64,000 nucleotides of DNA from Epiperipatus broadwayi (GCA_028023455.1 JAQFVV010006294.1:2941001-3005000), one strand, 5' to 3'; shown: positions 1 through 12,279, numbered from the stretch's first letter. Notes: generated from the sequence alone by a model not told the origin. Program-made: numbers and translations.

Positions 1-278
1 TTTTTTTTGGACATTTCTAGATTCAAATTTACATTCAAACTGCTATATATATATGTCTTTAATTTCTTTGTCATGAAACACATTTTTTTTTGTTTATTCT
101 TCTGATCAGATGTGAAGCAGCTAGGCAATAAGTTACTTTAAATGCTGCTACAAGAGTAAACCAGGAATGTACATAGCAAGAAATGTATGAGGAAAATACT
201 TTATTTACTTTGGAATAATGAAAGATCATAATGAGATTAATTGGTAGTTGAGAATGCTTATGAGCACTAATATATGTA

Positions 279-1271
279 CACCTGGGTCTCATTTTACGTG
301 ATAGATAGGTTCCTCAGAAAACACGCGCAAAAGAAATTGCACAAAAATAGACGTAACTTACCTTGAAAAAGGAGGGATACGGACTGTGATTTTTCAAAAA
401 TCGCATAAAAGCAAAGCACCAACGTAAAATTACTTTAAAATTCGCACGCAAAAAAAATAAGGAAATAAAATATGACTAATAAAAAATTTCAAATTTGAAA
501 AAAATTGATACAAGACAAACTTTTTTTAACTGTAATATTTAATTTTATTCAAAACAATATATTTTTATGCATAATTTACAGTACAGTAATTGACATTTTT
601 TTATACACGTTTTAATTATCGCTACTTGCCGATAAACAGGTTCGTTTGCAAACTGGTAAAAAATCAGATTCTTCACAAGAGGAAATACAACTAGCGCCAA
701 CTTCACTCTCATGTTGTGTTAATGGTTTTCTGGTAACAACGTAATTAGTAAATAAATATTTGAGACGATGATTTTATTAATTGTTTATGAAGCTCGCGAT
801 ATCCAGACATACAACCATTTAGCTCTCGGAATTTAAGAGCATGTTCGTGATTAGTGAGTGTCATTAATAAGAAAATAATTAAAAATAAACTTGCGGACAC
901 TAAATGATTAATAATTGATTACGTTCTTTTTTAAAAAGCAAAAACAGAATGTGATTTAAAATGCAAAATTAACACGCACAATGTTTGAACAAATTTACAT
1001 TATAATCTTGTAAAATTTAATGTGGGTATACATAAAATGTGGAAATCATGATTTTAATTTCATTATTGCATAAATCAGCACTGAAAATATTGAAATTACT
1101 AAGATGAAAGTTGAATTCCAATAATGTACTATTACTTTCAACATGACGTAAGTGCGTGAAATTTATTATTTAAAGTAATAGCGCATTATCGGAGTTCAAC
1201 TTCCAAAGAAACATGAATCGCATAACTTCAAAATCGCATTAAATAAATCCATGTAAAATGAGACCCAGGTG
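279..1271 (-). mobile_element. Tigger/pogo-like DNA transposon relic, copy 1
   Basis: The left end reads CACCTGGGTCTC and the right end GAGACCCAGGTG, an inverted terminal pair, with TA directly outside both ends (277-278 and 1272-1273). TA duplication and this style of end (repeats of 'tttatgcgatttt' near each terminus) fit the Tc1/mariner superfamily, Tigger/pogo branch. Both ends match the second copy at 9432-12889, but in reverse order, so this copy lies on the minus strand. At about 1 kb it is far too short for a full transposase gene; only a C-terminal coding scrap survives inside. I infer an internally deleted, immobile copy. Confidence 0.8.
745..846 (-). pseudogene. C-terminal scrap of Tigger-like transposase
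   Basis: Read on the minus strand, 33 codons are open before a TAA. They include the stretch LKFRELNGCMSGYRELHKQL. A charged helix of this kind, ending in a tyrosine-rich 'YRE(I/L)' segment, is what I expect at the C-terminus of Tigger-type transposases. The same segment, with stops and a frameshift, is in the second copy near 9770-9875. The catalytic DDD domain and DNA-binding domains are absent. It lies close to the terminal repeat, as the end of a transposase gene should. Family assignment rests on the combination with TA-flanked ends, not on the scrap alone. Confidence 0.5.
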
Positions 1272-1273
1272 TA

Positions 1274-3127
1274 TATAAAAAAAAGAAACAGACTGGGAAA
1301 TACTACTAATAATATACTTTTAAAAAATTGGCAACCAAAATTTTTTTTATCTCATTTTGTTTTAATCACTTAATCAAAAAGAGAAATAAAGCATAGTTTT
1401 AAGATTTTTAAAAAATATACATAGCATATATATTATAAATGATTTAAACAATGCTGGAGTAAGAATCATCAGCACCCTTATAGTAGTTACCCCATCCCTA
1501 AAAAAAACAACAAATTCTACTAATTTTATATATACTTTAATGTTTTATTAAAGACAACAATGAAAAAAATTGCTATTATATAATTATAAATTTACTGTCT
1601 ACAGAACTAAACTTAGATGCAATATTGCATATGTTGTTCTCTATAGCTATCACCGACAAATTTGTCATCCAATCTTGTGATATTGTTGAATATAAATAAT
1701 TTTTTAAATAATTTTTAACTTCTAAAATGATCTCTCCCCACTAGCTACATTTGTAGGAAGAGTTAATATTTTTAATGATATACTCAAATTTGGGAATGAA
1801 ATGATCAAATCATTTTCATGAATATAAGTTAGAACACCAAGGAGATTTTTGAATTAAGGTAATTCACTTGAAGATAAATGTTTAAACATAGTTCTTCATA
1901 TATATAAATGCCATGCATAGTAAAAGTAAAATGACAGTTCCATTTATGCATCACATAACAATGTGATGTAAAATTTGGATCATGTAAAACCAGCATAAGA
2001 AGACATTACAGAATATATAATTTACAAACTGCATTTCAACAAGTGATTATTTTAATGTATTTATATATTTTTTTATTTTGTAGAAATAGTGAATCAAGTA
2101 GCATTACTTAACATTAGTAACATAAAAATGCATTCTTAATTTTGCACCATTTTGGGCTCTCTTGTATTATCACTTTTTGCCGACCCTGATTTTAAAATAC
2201 ATGTATGAAGTGTACACTTAGTTCTTGGAAATTTATTTAACAAATCTTATCTGCCAAATTATATATTGTATATATACATTTTTGTATTCATTAAGAAAAA
2301 TTCGTATATCTTTTTATAATTATATGACTATTTATATACGTAATAATGTAGATTATAATCTTCAATCTCATATTTGATTGTTTGCAGATGAATTGCATGA
2401 AGATTTAATTAGCGATTAACAAGAGTGTAATTTCTATAAGAATAATATCAAGGTTTAATTGGCATCATAGCACAATGACACTGCCCTATTTATTGTATCA
2501 ATGCATAAATGGTAATATTGTTCTATGCTATCATTTGTTTATTTAGAAACATAAAGCTATGAAATAAATAATTAAAGTTTTGTATGAAAAAAAAAAAAAG
2601 TAAAACAATATATGAATTAGAGACACAAAATTAACACTTACTCTTCCATCCCATTCATTAACATTAAAAAGAAAGAGTAAGTCAAATATTTGATTAAAAA
2701 GAAAAAGATCATTAAATCTTGTTCTTCCTTAACTTCAGTTTATTTTTCCATTTAAATGTATTTTTCCTCAACAATATGATTTTATTCCACCCAAAATAAC
2801 TGATCTAAATGCTTGGACAAAAGTATTTTTCAGGATTTTCATGTATTAAACTAAAAGCTCTTCAAATTTTTTTTTTTTTAAAGATTGTTAACGGTCAGTC
2901 TTTTTACTTTAATACTTTGAAAATTGGTGTGAATTTTTTTATTTTATCCCCCCCCCCCCGTTGTATTGTTGAATTTAACAATTGCTTTATAATATAATCT
3001 TCTCAGCCCAAAGAAAAGTTTATTTAATTAAATTTCTCCATTTCAGCTTTAGAGAAAAAAAAAGAAAATTAAAGGTATTATTTTATTTTAATTTGTTTAA
3101 TAACTGAAATACAGGCTTATTATATAC
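1274..3127. other. AT-rich stretch without a recognisable gene
   Basis: Mostly A/T runs, (TA)n tracts and homopolymers, including a C10 run near 2949. The only coding-like signal is a weak terminal-exon candidate at 2388. The short plus-strand open stretch at 2809-2997 runs through poly-T and poly-C and looks accidental. Confidence 0.6.
2388..2419 (+). other. Weak candidate for a 3'-terminal exon
   Basis: A pyrimidine-rich tract ending in TTTGCAG (2381-2387) is followed by an open frame, after a two-base carry-over, that reads ELHEDLISD and stops at 2417-2419. About 145 nt later is AATAAA (2563-2568), then an A13 run from 2587. The arrangement acceptor, short acidic C-terminus, poly(A) signal is what a last exon looks like. 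Ten codons are far too few to exclude chance in AT-rich DNA, and I do not recognise the peptide. Confidence 0.15.
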
Positions 3128-3141
3128 CTATATCAATATAT

Positions 3142-3906
3142 AAACAATGAGATTTGCCAATTCCTCAACAAGCTTTGTGATAAATGCTTAGCTAGAGAAA
3201 GCATTTAAAATATCTCTGCCTGAACCCCCCTCCCCCCAAAAAACCCCCCTGACCATGGTTTCGTGCTTTGGCACTCCTCAGAGAGGTGCCAGGGTAGGTT
3301 CAGACACTAGATCTAAAATACCAACCCAAAGCCAGCACCTATCTAAAAGTTATATATTGAGTGGAAAATCTGAAATTTTCAGACACCTACATGTCTTCAA
3401 ACCCAGCTATCCAACTCAAATAGCTATATGGGGCTGATAGATCTTCAGCCATACTATATATTAGTAGTCTTAGTAATATAACTTATTTTAACTATTTATA
3501 GTCTCTGCCTTATGTCTTATGCGATGTTATATTGTTAAGACTACTAATATATGGTATGGCTGAAGATCTATCAGCCCCATATAGCTATTTGAGTTGGATA
3601 GCTGGGTTTGAAGACATGTAGGTGTCTGAAAATTTCAGATTTTCCACTCAATACATAACTTTTAGATGGGTGCTGGCTTTGGGTTGTTTTTTTTAGATCT
3701 AGTGTGAACCTACCTGGCACCTCTTTGAGGAGTGCCAAAACATGAAACCATGGTCAGGGGTTTGGAGGGGTTCCAGGCGGAAATATTTTAAATGCTTTCT
3801 CTAGCTAAGCATTTATCACAAAGCGTGTTGAGGAATTGGCAATCCTCATTGTTTATAACTTACAAGCTTAAGAGAATAGGGTCATGTGATCTGTGACTTA
3901 TTTTGA
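3142..3906 (-). mobile_element. Foldback (hairpin) element, copy 1, with 14-bp target duplication
   Basis: Two long arms, 3142-3482 and 3526-3854, are near-perfect reverse complements around a loop of roughly 43 nt; a 52-nt unpaired extension (3855-3906) follows the right arm. The whole unit is bounded by the direct repeat ctatatcaatatat at 3128-3141 and 3907-3920. Copy 2 at 39566-40104 lies in the other orientation and has the same two boundaries (TCAAAATAAG at one end, CTCATnGTTT at the other) and its own different 14-bp duplication, so the ends are real element ends. No ORF, poly(A) tail or convincing pol III boxes are seen. Long duplications suggest insertion through a LINE-type nick, but that is inference. 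I do not recognise the family. The 60-codon open stretch at 3255-3437 lies in the arm and is probably not coding. Confidence 0.8.
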
Positions 3907-3920
3907 CTATATCAATATAT

Positions 3921-5448
3921 GTTTTAATTTGTTTAGCAAATGAATGATTGATTTCATTAGCACTATATTTTTATTTTGCAATTTTAAAGATAATCTTTTG
4001 ATTAAACAATGTGAAATTATTTATTTTGTAAATTTCCTATTCTTGAAGATTTTATTTCTTATAACAGAGAGATTTTATCATTTGGTCTATAATTGATCAG
4101 TGAAGATTTTACAAAAATGTGTACAATTAAAACTTTAATAATAATAGGAACCCCTACATAAGAATTTAATTATGCCATACACATAAAGAATTTGCATATA
4201 AATATAGAAAACAATGCATATTAGTTATATATATTGTGATGGTTTGGACATTGCATGTCACATATGGCTAAAGTCATTTATCATGTTTCAAACTATTTGT
4301 GTAATATGTAATCATTTCCTGACTTAAAATTCTATCTAAAACTCAGTTTAAATTACTAAATAAAATACATATATGAAAGTAGTAGGTTTCCACAATTCCT
4401 AATTAAGTAGAAATATCAAAATGAGAACCATTCAAAAATGAATAATTTATTTGTTTATTTAGGAGGAAAAAAGAGTGAATAATGAATGAAATACATGGTT
4501 TGCTGTATTGAAGTCAAGTATGTTTTAAAAGTTAATAATTGTCATAATAAAATATTGTTAATAATTAATAACTATTGTTTATTTATAAATAACAAATGTG
4601 AAAATAATAAAAAGTATTAGAAATATAAAGTATACTCCAATATTCAGTAAATTTTTATTCTTCGTGGACATACAATGAGTTTATTTAAAATTGATAATGA
4701 TTTTTAATGTAAATGTAATTATGGTTCATTGAAAATTTGTAAGAAAAAATATAAAAAATTAAATTATTTTTTATATTAATTAAATTGTAATTAGATTGTT
4801 TATGAATTTAGCTAATCCATTAAACAATTTAGGAAATAAAATTTGTTTATAGTGAAATGGTAAATCTGATTCCAATTTGCTATTTCACTGTCTGACCTAC
4901 TTAATCAATTATCAAGGGGGTTTAATTAAAGCCCACCTATGTAGAAAAATGTATTTTTCAACGTTTATATTTTTATTATTCTTAAAACATTTTTTTAACA
5001 CTAAATTACTAAAATTTATTTTGGATAATGCTAATCATATTTAATCATATAGTAACATACTAAGTTATTTTATTTATTAAAAGAAACAAAAAATTCAAAT
5101 AATAAATTTTGAATTTTTTTTATGTTTTTTTAAATATATATATTTAAAATGTCTTATTTTTTTTTTAAGAATCCAAGATGGTCTTTTTGAAAGATTTGTA
5201 CCTTGATAAGAAGTTTAAAATAAATGTTAAATTAAAACATCTAGAAATTACCAAAATCCATTACTTTGGAATTTCTATTCATTAATTAGTAGAGATTCTA
5301 CATCGTTATCTAAATTAAAAACTAACATAAAATTATACTGAAATCTATTGATCCTTATCGAGGTACAAACTTTCTAAAATTAGAACAAAAGTATGATTTC
5401 CTATTGTTTAATAGAAAATCTAAAATGCAAATCATCTCAGGCAGCAGA
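3921..5448. other. AT-rich stretch, nothing recognised
   Basis: Long poly-T and (TA)n tracts with stops in all frames. I see no gene, RNA gene or clear repeat. Confidence 0.6.
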
Positions 5449-5724
5449 TTATCCAAATACCAATGCAAGGTCTAAATAGTGGTCCTTTTTTTTAATAAAA
5501 AAAAACAGAAGAGAAAGAAAGTTGCAGAACATATCTATGCCAGTTGAAATGATGAGCGAGTAGTAAAAGGGAAGATCATCGCCCGTCCCTTCCCGAGACC
5601 TGAAATCTCCGATTATGCTACTGCCAGAACCTGCCTTCAAATGCCACCAGCTATCAAGTTCGCCCATGCACTCATTCTGGGGAACTCCAGGTAAAATGCC
5701 GAAGAGCTTAAATCCGGTTGTCAA
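5449..5724 (-). other. Unidentified minus-strand open frame, possible exon or element remnant
   Basis: 91 codons open on the minus strand in an island that is clearly less AT-rich than its surroundings. The middle part (for example ECMGELDSWWHLKAGSG and RSREGTGDDLPFYYS) has mixed, protein-like composition; the last 20 codons run into poly-T and look non-coding. On the minus strand a possible acceptor (ccccag) precedes the codons for ECMGEL. I do not recognise a domain. It may be an exon, or part of the unassigned element-like stretch that begins about 200 bases to the right. Confidence 0.2.
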
Positions 5725-5939
5725 GATTTTAAAGAATTATCATTAGAATATTAGTTTCGTAAAGCTTTAAAAAAATGTCAAAAGTTAATGTTTATTAAGA
5801 ATCTTTTTTAACTGACTCTTTTAATCTTTTCTTTTAAATTATTTGTAATGTTTTTTTTTAATGACTCAAGCTCACAACAATTTTTAATTATTGAATATGA
5901 AAATATTTATTTGTTTTGTATATTAATTAAAGTATGAGA

Positions 5940-7930
5940 TTTCATGCTTTGATTTTTTTTTATTTTGACAAACTTCACTCGCGGGGGTCCAAAGAGCATA
6001 GTTTGGCTAATAGAGCAAATTATGTTCACAAAAGGGAGTTTTAGCAAAGAATGAATTAATTTTTAAATAAAAATAAGCTGATCTATTTTTATTTTCGTGA
6101 GTGAAGTTATGTCGAATATACGTATTTCAAAATAAACCTACCTTAGTTCTTTAAATAGTTTATTATAGATTTCCCAGGATGGGATTCTATAGTTTTAGAT
6201 TTCTTTAAATTAAAGCAGAATAAAATTTATATATATTTTGACTTAGTAACAGCGCCGCTGGATAGCGTCAGTTAATTATCATGCTTTTTTTTTTAAGTTA
6301 TGAAGGTGGGAAGGGAGGATTTATTCGAGAAGTAAATTTCCTTATTCTTTATGTTTGGTTTTTGTTGGTTAAATATTTATAAAGTAGTTGGTTACTGAAG
6401 GTTGATCTCTATGCATTATTAGATTATTTAAGGCATTTAATTATAATTAGTTCATATTCGATGATTTTAATATCTCAGGTTAATAAAGAATGCTCAGAGT
6501 ATGCTCAGAGTAGTGTGGACAGACCTAAAATGGTCACTCGTTTGGTATTTGGTGTTGGCTCCCGGTTACGCATACGTCTGGGTGCCAGAAAGCGTGGTTG
6601 AGGTAGAGTTGGTTAGTTGGCATGCTATCCATAGAGGTGGACATGATGGCTCTCTGTAATTCCTATCTCCTATCGGTATATGACTGCGACAGGCAGACGT
6701 ACCAATTTCCCTTTTGTTCTTCATTGGAATAGGCATGCGAGTGTCCATAAACCAGCTCATATGACCCTACCTACATTTCTTCTTTCATTTCCATTCATAT
6801 ATTTATTAACCTGACATTGTTTTGCTTTTCTTTTGCCTATCCAATATATAAGCCATAGGGAAATGATTCTACTCAAGGATCTTCGGCCTGAGTAACTGAT
6901 TCTTTTATTATCTCGTGATTAGTTAACATCTTTTAATTTTAGCTAATTCACGTTCTAGTTTTTTAAGGTATGATTTAGTTTAAAGTCCAACTACTAAGAG
7001 TCGTTTGCTTGATAATTAACTGATCTATTTTTTTATAACAGCTTACAGTTTTTAATCACTATGTAGTTTAAAGCTATTCCAGCAAGGTTCACTAACATAA
7101 TAAAATATTTTTTTTGAGCTTTAAATTATTATTGGTAAAGAAAAGTAGAATAGTCATTTTCTTTTCTTGCGTCATTAGAGTAAGACAACAAATCAGTCTT
7201 GTAATTGTTTCTGTGATATCCGTTTTGATATAAAAGGTTTTTTTAATCTTTTTTAAAAGAAGATATAAAATGTTTATTCTTTATATAAATTAGTTGGTCA
7301 AATGTTCAGACACGCTAATGTATTTGTTATCTTGTACTAAATGTGGACGGAGAATTTAGAATCCGTGGTCATTTAATTTTAAAATCTTTTTTGTTTCTTT
7401 CTTAAATAAATGTAAACAAAATAAATTTGTGCAAACCAAATAATAAAACAAATAACCGTTAATGTAAATCTGTCCTGCAGGACGTGGTCTCACATAAACG
7501 TATTATTTAATTATAAAATTATTGTAAAGAATGGTTTTTAAAGAGCTTGAGTTAAATGTTAAATGTAAAATAATTAATGAGTTTAAAATATATATAACTA
7601 AAACAAAACTTCCAGTGTTCTTCAAATCTTTTCATTTACTTTGATTTTAAGTATATATATAAATCAATCCCCCAAGTTCTCATTAAAATATAATTAAAAA
7701 TGAATCTCATGCTTTAAAACTCGGCTTCCGGCACGGTGAAAGTAAAGGAATTTGATGTTATCACCAAGAAAGGTTATTGATTAGATTTTTGACCTGGGGA
7801 TATAGGTAAATAGGGCAGAATCCACGATGTACCTGACTTATATATCTTATACATGGTTGAACTCGAGGTACTTTACCTGTATTCCGGGTCTTGTTGAATC
7901 AATATGCGTTTTTCGACCGGTACAATAGAT
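5940..7930. other. CpG-containing, less AT-rich stretch, probably a decayed mobile element
   Basis: Between plain AT-rich flanks this segment has many CpG-bearing words. It contains an inverted pair, aacttcactcgcg near 5970 and cgtgagtgaagtt near 6094, and an LTR-promoter-like run (TATATAAG near 6846 followed by a less AT-rich stretch). No matched ends or target duplication could be found, and the minus-strand open frame at 6566-6760 (64 codons) resembles no family I know. I infer an old insertion, possibly LTR-derived, from texture alone. Confidence 0.3.
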
Positions 7931-9431
7931 ATGAACTTAATTAATTAATTTGTACTTATTCATTTAATTAATTGGTAACATTATAAGTCAAAAAGCAACT
8001 TGGGATTAGTTACTAATAATTTTGTTGTTTGGTCTTTTATAATAGTTCGAGTATTTAAAGGTATTGTTTCATATATTGAAAAAAGTTAGCATTTCAGCAT
8101 TTAGTAGATGTCTTTTAAATCCATAGAGGTTGTTTTCATAAATAAATCTTAACAAGAAAAGTTCTAATCTGCAATTTAATAGTTGCCATGAAATACTCCT
8201 AGTAATTCATGTAGAAGCTAAAATAGTCTTACATCTTGGTTAATATGGAAAAGTCATTCTGTAATCACTAAAATGGTGGGTAGATTCATCATTTGACTAA
8301 TTGTAGTCATTTCTGCTAAGATGTGATTGCCAGACCTGCTAAAGTATTGCCTGTCTTCCTCTCTTATGATATAATCAAGTGATTATAAAATATCTGCTGG
8401 CCATATTGCCATATGTAATGATTGAAAATGTAATAAAGCTTTAACTATTGCTAAGAAAAGACTACTCATTAAAAAACAAAAATAGAAAAGAATTTAATCA
8501 GCCTATGATGTGCATACAAACACTTAAGATTAACAAAATTCAGAAAATTGTATGCAAATTTCTGAAGTTGATCTAGAATTCAAATTCTAAAAATCTACTT
8601 CGGTGAGAACATTTATATTTTTTTGTTTAGTGAAGTTCATAGATTTTTTTACTACTAATTTTAATTCTATTTCAAAGTATTGCCTTTTTCAATTAATATT
8701 TAGTATTTTATTAGTATTTGAAATTAATATTTTGTTTCTTTTCTCTTTATAATTTGTTTGTACATAGTGGTGGGACTAGGTCCATGCATTTCAATTTTAG
8801 GAGAAAAAATTTGATTTGTGCTGATTTGCTCTCATGCAATATTTATTTTGTTATTTGTTTAGATATATTTAAAAATGTATGTTAGAATAGACTGTCTCTT
8901 TTACACAATACAAAAAAAAGCATCACATATATTCTAGATTGATGCATGTCATAGCAGAAATAAATAATATTATGAATGTGTTAGTTTTAGAATTATTCTA
9001 AAATTGATAATAATAGTGGTACAACATCTTTATTAATTATTTGATTTAGGAAATGCTTATTTTGTACTATATACAAACTATTTTATTAAATGATATCTTT
9101 ATCCCAGTTAAAGTAAATACAATTGGTTTGCTAAAATGCATCATAAATCAAAAATCTTCCATAAAAGGCAAGCATTTGTAATGAGTTCCTAAATTCAGTT
9201 AAAAAAATAAAGCTTAAATTGAAAAAAAGATTAATTATTGAATAAACATTTTACTAAATATATTATTTAATTCTTAATACCATATACACTTTTCATACAA
9301 TTATATAATTCTGCCTACCTTTTCATATTAACCTGTACAGTACAAGTTTGTAGAATTATTATTAAAAATAAATTACTAATCTGTGAGTAAATAAACTGTA
9401 TAAAATATTTCAACAACTAAAATTTAATATA
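7931..9431. other. AT-rich stretch, nothing recognised
   Basis: No coding, RNA or repeat signal found by reading both strands. Confidence 0.6.
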
Positions 9432-9634
9432 CACCTGGGTCTCGTTTTATGCGGATTTTTTAAATGCGATTTTGAAGTTATGCAATTCATGTTTCTTCTT
9501 AATATCTTTTTATGCGGTTTTCTTTTATGCAATAAAAAAGTTCTATTTCTCTTAAAATCGAGATTTCCCCATTTTATATATGCACATTATATTTTACATA
9601 CTTTAAATGCCTGTTGTAAAAAGGTTTGACAATA

Positions 9635-9875
9635 AATTTAGATACTGTAGAAGATTTAGAAAAAGATAATGAAACAAAATTGGAACCTGTTTATTTCACA
9701 GCAAAAATGATTTGAGAAAGTCTTCAACTTTCTAATCAATTGGACAATCATTTTCTCGTTAAAGACACAAATTATGAATGAACTCTTAAATTCCAACAAA
9801 AGCTAAATATGTAGTTGTATGTCTGGGTATCGCGAGCTTCATAAACAATTAGTAAAATCATCGTCTCGAAGCTTA
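9635..9875 (+). pseudogene. Broken C-terminus of Tigger-like transposase
   Basis: Frame starting at 9635 reads LDTVEDLEKDNETKLEPVYF, then FTAKMI, a stop, ESLQLSNQLDNHFLVKDTNYE, a stop, and TLKFQQKL. The helix ending in 'ERTLKF' and the following tyrosine-rich segment match the scrap in copy 1. Tigger-type transposases end in such a segment after the DDD domain. At least two in-frame stops and a later frameshift make it non-functional. The position next to an element end agrees. The remainder of the gene is deleted, not merely mutated. Confidence 0.55.
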
Positions 9876-10290
9876 ATCATCTTTACATTGTCGACAGAAA
9901 ACCATTAACTTTTAGACTGAAAATTTTTTTATTGACTGAGTGAATTAAAGTTTTAAACTTTTGATGGTTCAATTACAGAAACAGTAGTAAAAATATATTT
10001 GTTTTTTAATATTAGATTCATTTGTAAAAAGCAAATTAATAATTTGTCAGATTATGAAAGTGAACAAAAGTTTTTTAAAAATAAATTTCTATTTATAATT
10101 TTAAAAATATTATATAGCAGAGAATCTAAAAAGAACGTTCGTAACCTATTGAAAAATGCTGCGTACGTTGTTGATTTCTTTCTCAATTTACTTTCGTGTA
10201 AAAATAAAGAATTTTTGCTAAAATCTTAATTATTTTTTTAAAATAATTATATCTTCAGCAGATTTTGTCAATATAATTTAGGTTCTAGTA

Positions 10291-12279
10291 AACTATTAAC
10301 TGTGCAGCCTTTGGTGGCGCTGTTTCTAGTTAAAACAGAGCGTTATAATATTACCGGGCCGCTATATTTTTTTTATGTAATAGATCGTATTTTGACATAC
10401 GTCTGCAATTTTTTTTTTTAAATATTAAATATATTGTTGTTGTTTGTTTTGGACATAATTATTATTATTTTTTTTAATATTTAATATATTGTTGTTGTTT
10501 GTTTTGGACATAATTATTTTTTTGTTTTTCATTTGATAAATTTAAAACTATAAAGGAGACTTTGACCTTTTTTTTGGATCTCAAAAGTACATAATTTTTG
10601 ATATACATCTTTATTTGGGGGGGGGGGATTTCCATTCTAAATCTACTGTTTCTTTTTTACAGACGTCTTTTATTTTTTTGTTTAGGATTCGATACATTTC
10701 AAAGTAATAAGGGACAGTTTTAACTTTTTTTTGGAATGTCTCAAATATACACAATTTGCTTTACATACGACTTTCTTTTTTTTTTTTTTGTTGTTGTTAT
10801 TTAAAATTAGAATCAACACTTTCTTTTTGAATTATGTTAAAAATGAGGGGGTTTGCTGTTGATTGATTTAGCAACAAAAAATTCAAACCGCCTCAGATGT
10901 CCGTATTTGCTTATAAACGAAAAGAATTGTTTGGTATTTTATCTTACATTTATAAATATGGGGGGTTTTTTTTGGACGGCGTGTTATGATTTTTTTTTTT
11001 TTAATAATAACAAATAAAATGGGGTTTTGATTTTTTTTGTTTTTTTTTAATAATAATAAATAAAACGGGACTTCCTTTTTTCTCTTAGATTTATAAATAC
11101 AGTTTTTTTATTTTTTTGCGACAGGTTTTGATTGTTTTTTGCTTTTTTTAATAATAACAAATAAAACGTCCAAAATAAAAACCAAAAAGTCAATTGTGGT
11201 ATTGTTTTTTTAACACAAAAAATATGTATGTTAACCGGTTTTGTTACATTCTGTAGGATTTATTTATTTATCTTTTTTAAGAGTCGTACAAGTTTGTTAA
11301 AGATTTTTTGTTTTCATAACAAATAAAACATCCGGTATTTTTATTCTTTTTTAACAACAAAAATTAGTTCGGGTTCATTTTTAAAATCTACTTAACGTGC
11401 TGTTTATTGATTTAAAACAACAACAACAAAAAACCTTTTTGTTTCTAAACAGAATGAATAGGTATGTCAAAAGAAGAAGTATTTTTTTTTTTTTTAACAA
11501 AAATCAATCAATCAAGAGATGTCCAACAAACTACGCCACCCCTTTTTAACACTGTCATTCTGGGTGTTAATTACATGATTTACAGATAAAAATAATCGCA
11601 AACAAAACACAAATTCTTTCCAGAAAATAAATTTATTAACCACATATGACAACTAAATCAACTGTAACGAATGGCAGGATGTTTTGGGCTTGCAAAAATG
11701 CAACCGCCTCACTTTCTCTGTTTGGGACATCCCACAAATATAACGTGGTAGACATTTTGTTCTTTTTTAACTCTCATCCGAGTCACGACAGAAATGGTAT
11801 TTTTCTGCAAACAACTCCAAGCATCTGCCAGAGAGCTTGAGAAATTTTATTTTGTCTTTTTTGACCCCCAAAAAAGCCAAAATTAGCAAAAAAAATTTTT
11901 TTTGACAAATATCAATAATACGCTGAAAATTACTAGTACGCTAAAATCTTTCAGTTGGGAAATACAGAAGATCATAAACACCAACAAATAACCACTTGAA
12001 AAAGATGACAATGCTCACACTCTCATCTGAAATTCTAGCGACAATACAAATTCTGTCAATATGCATAGGAATTCAACCCGCAATGAAATCAACAGCAAAC
12101 TATACGATCATAGTATTGTTAGTAGACGTAGTGTTATTGAACGCTGAAAAATTGGCCGCATATTATAACCATTACATACAATCTACTTGTATATTAGCCG
12201 TAGATTTGGCCGCGAAAGCTGTATAATTCTGTGTTTTTACACAGAAACAGCGCCACCAAAGGCTGCACAGTTAATAGTT
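10291..12279. mobile_element. Nested TA-flanked DNA transposon, non-autonomous
   Basis: The ends start AACTATTAACTGTGCAGCCT and continue through TTGGTGGCGCTGTTTCT; about 37 bp are inverted-repeated at 12243-12279, and TA lies outside both (10289-10290, 12280-12281). It interrupts the Tigger copy cleanly. The interior is about 2 kb of T-rich DNA with a degenerate minisatellite built on 'TTTTTTAATAATAACAAATAAAA' variants (near 10999, 11047, 11148) and an exact duplication of about 50 bp at 10401-10525. No transposase reading frame is visible; small open stretches at 11646-11840 and 11996-12226 match nothing I know. TA duplication points to Tc1/mariner-like mobilisation, family unknown. Confidence 0.75.

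Noticed and set aside
71-292. 73-codon minus-strand open frame
   Set aside because: It crosses into the end of the Tigger-like element at 279 and has no motif; a chance frame.
9999-10229. 76-codon plus-strand frame rich in Lys, Phe, Asn
   Set aside because: Composition is that of AT-rich non-coding DNA; it lies past the transposase C-terminus, where no gene is expected.
11996-12226. 76-codon plus-strand frame in the nested transposon
   Set aside because: No transposase motif, and it lies just inside the terminal repeat; too short to judge as a gene.
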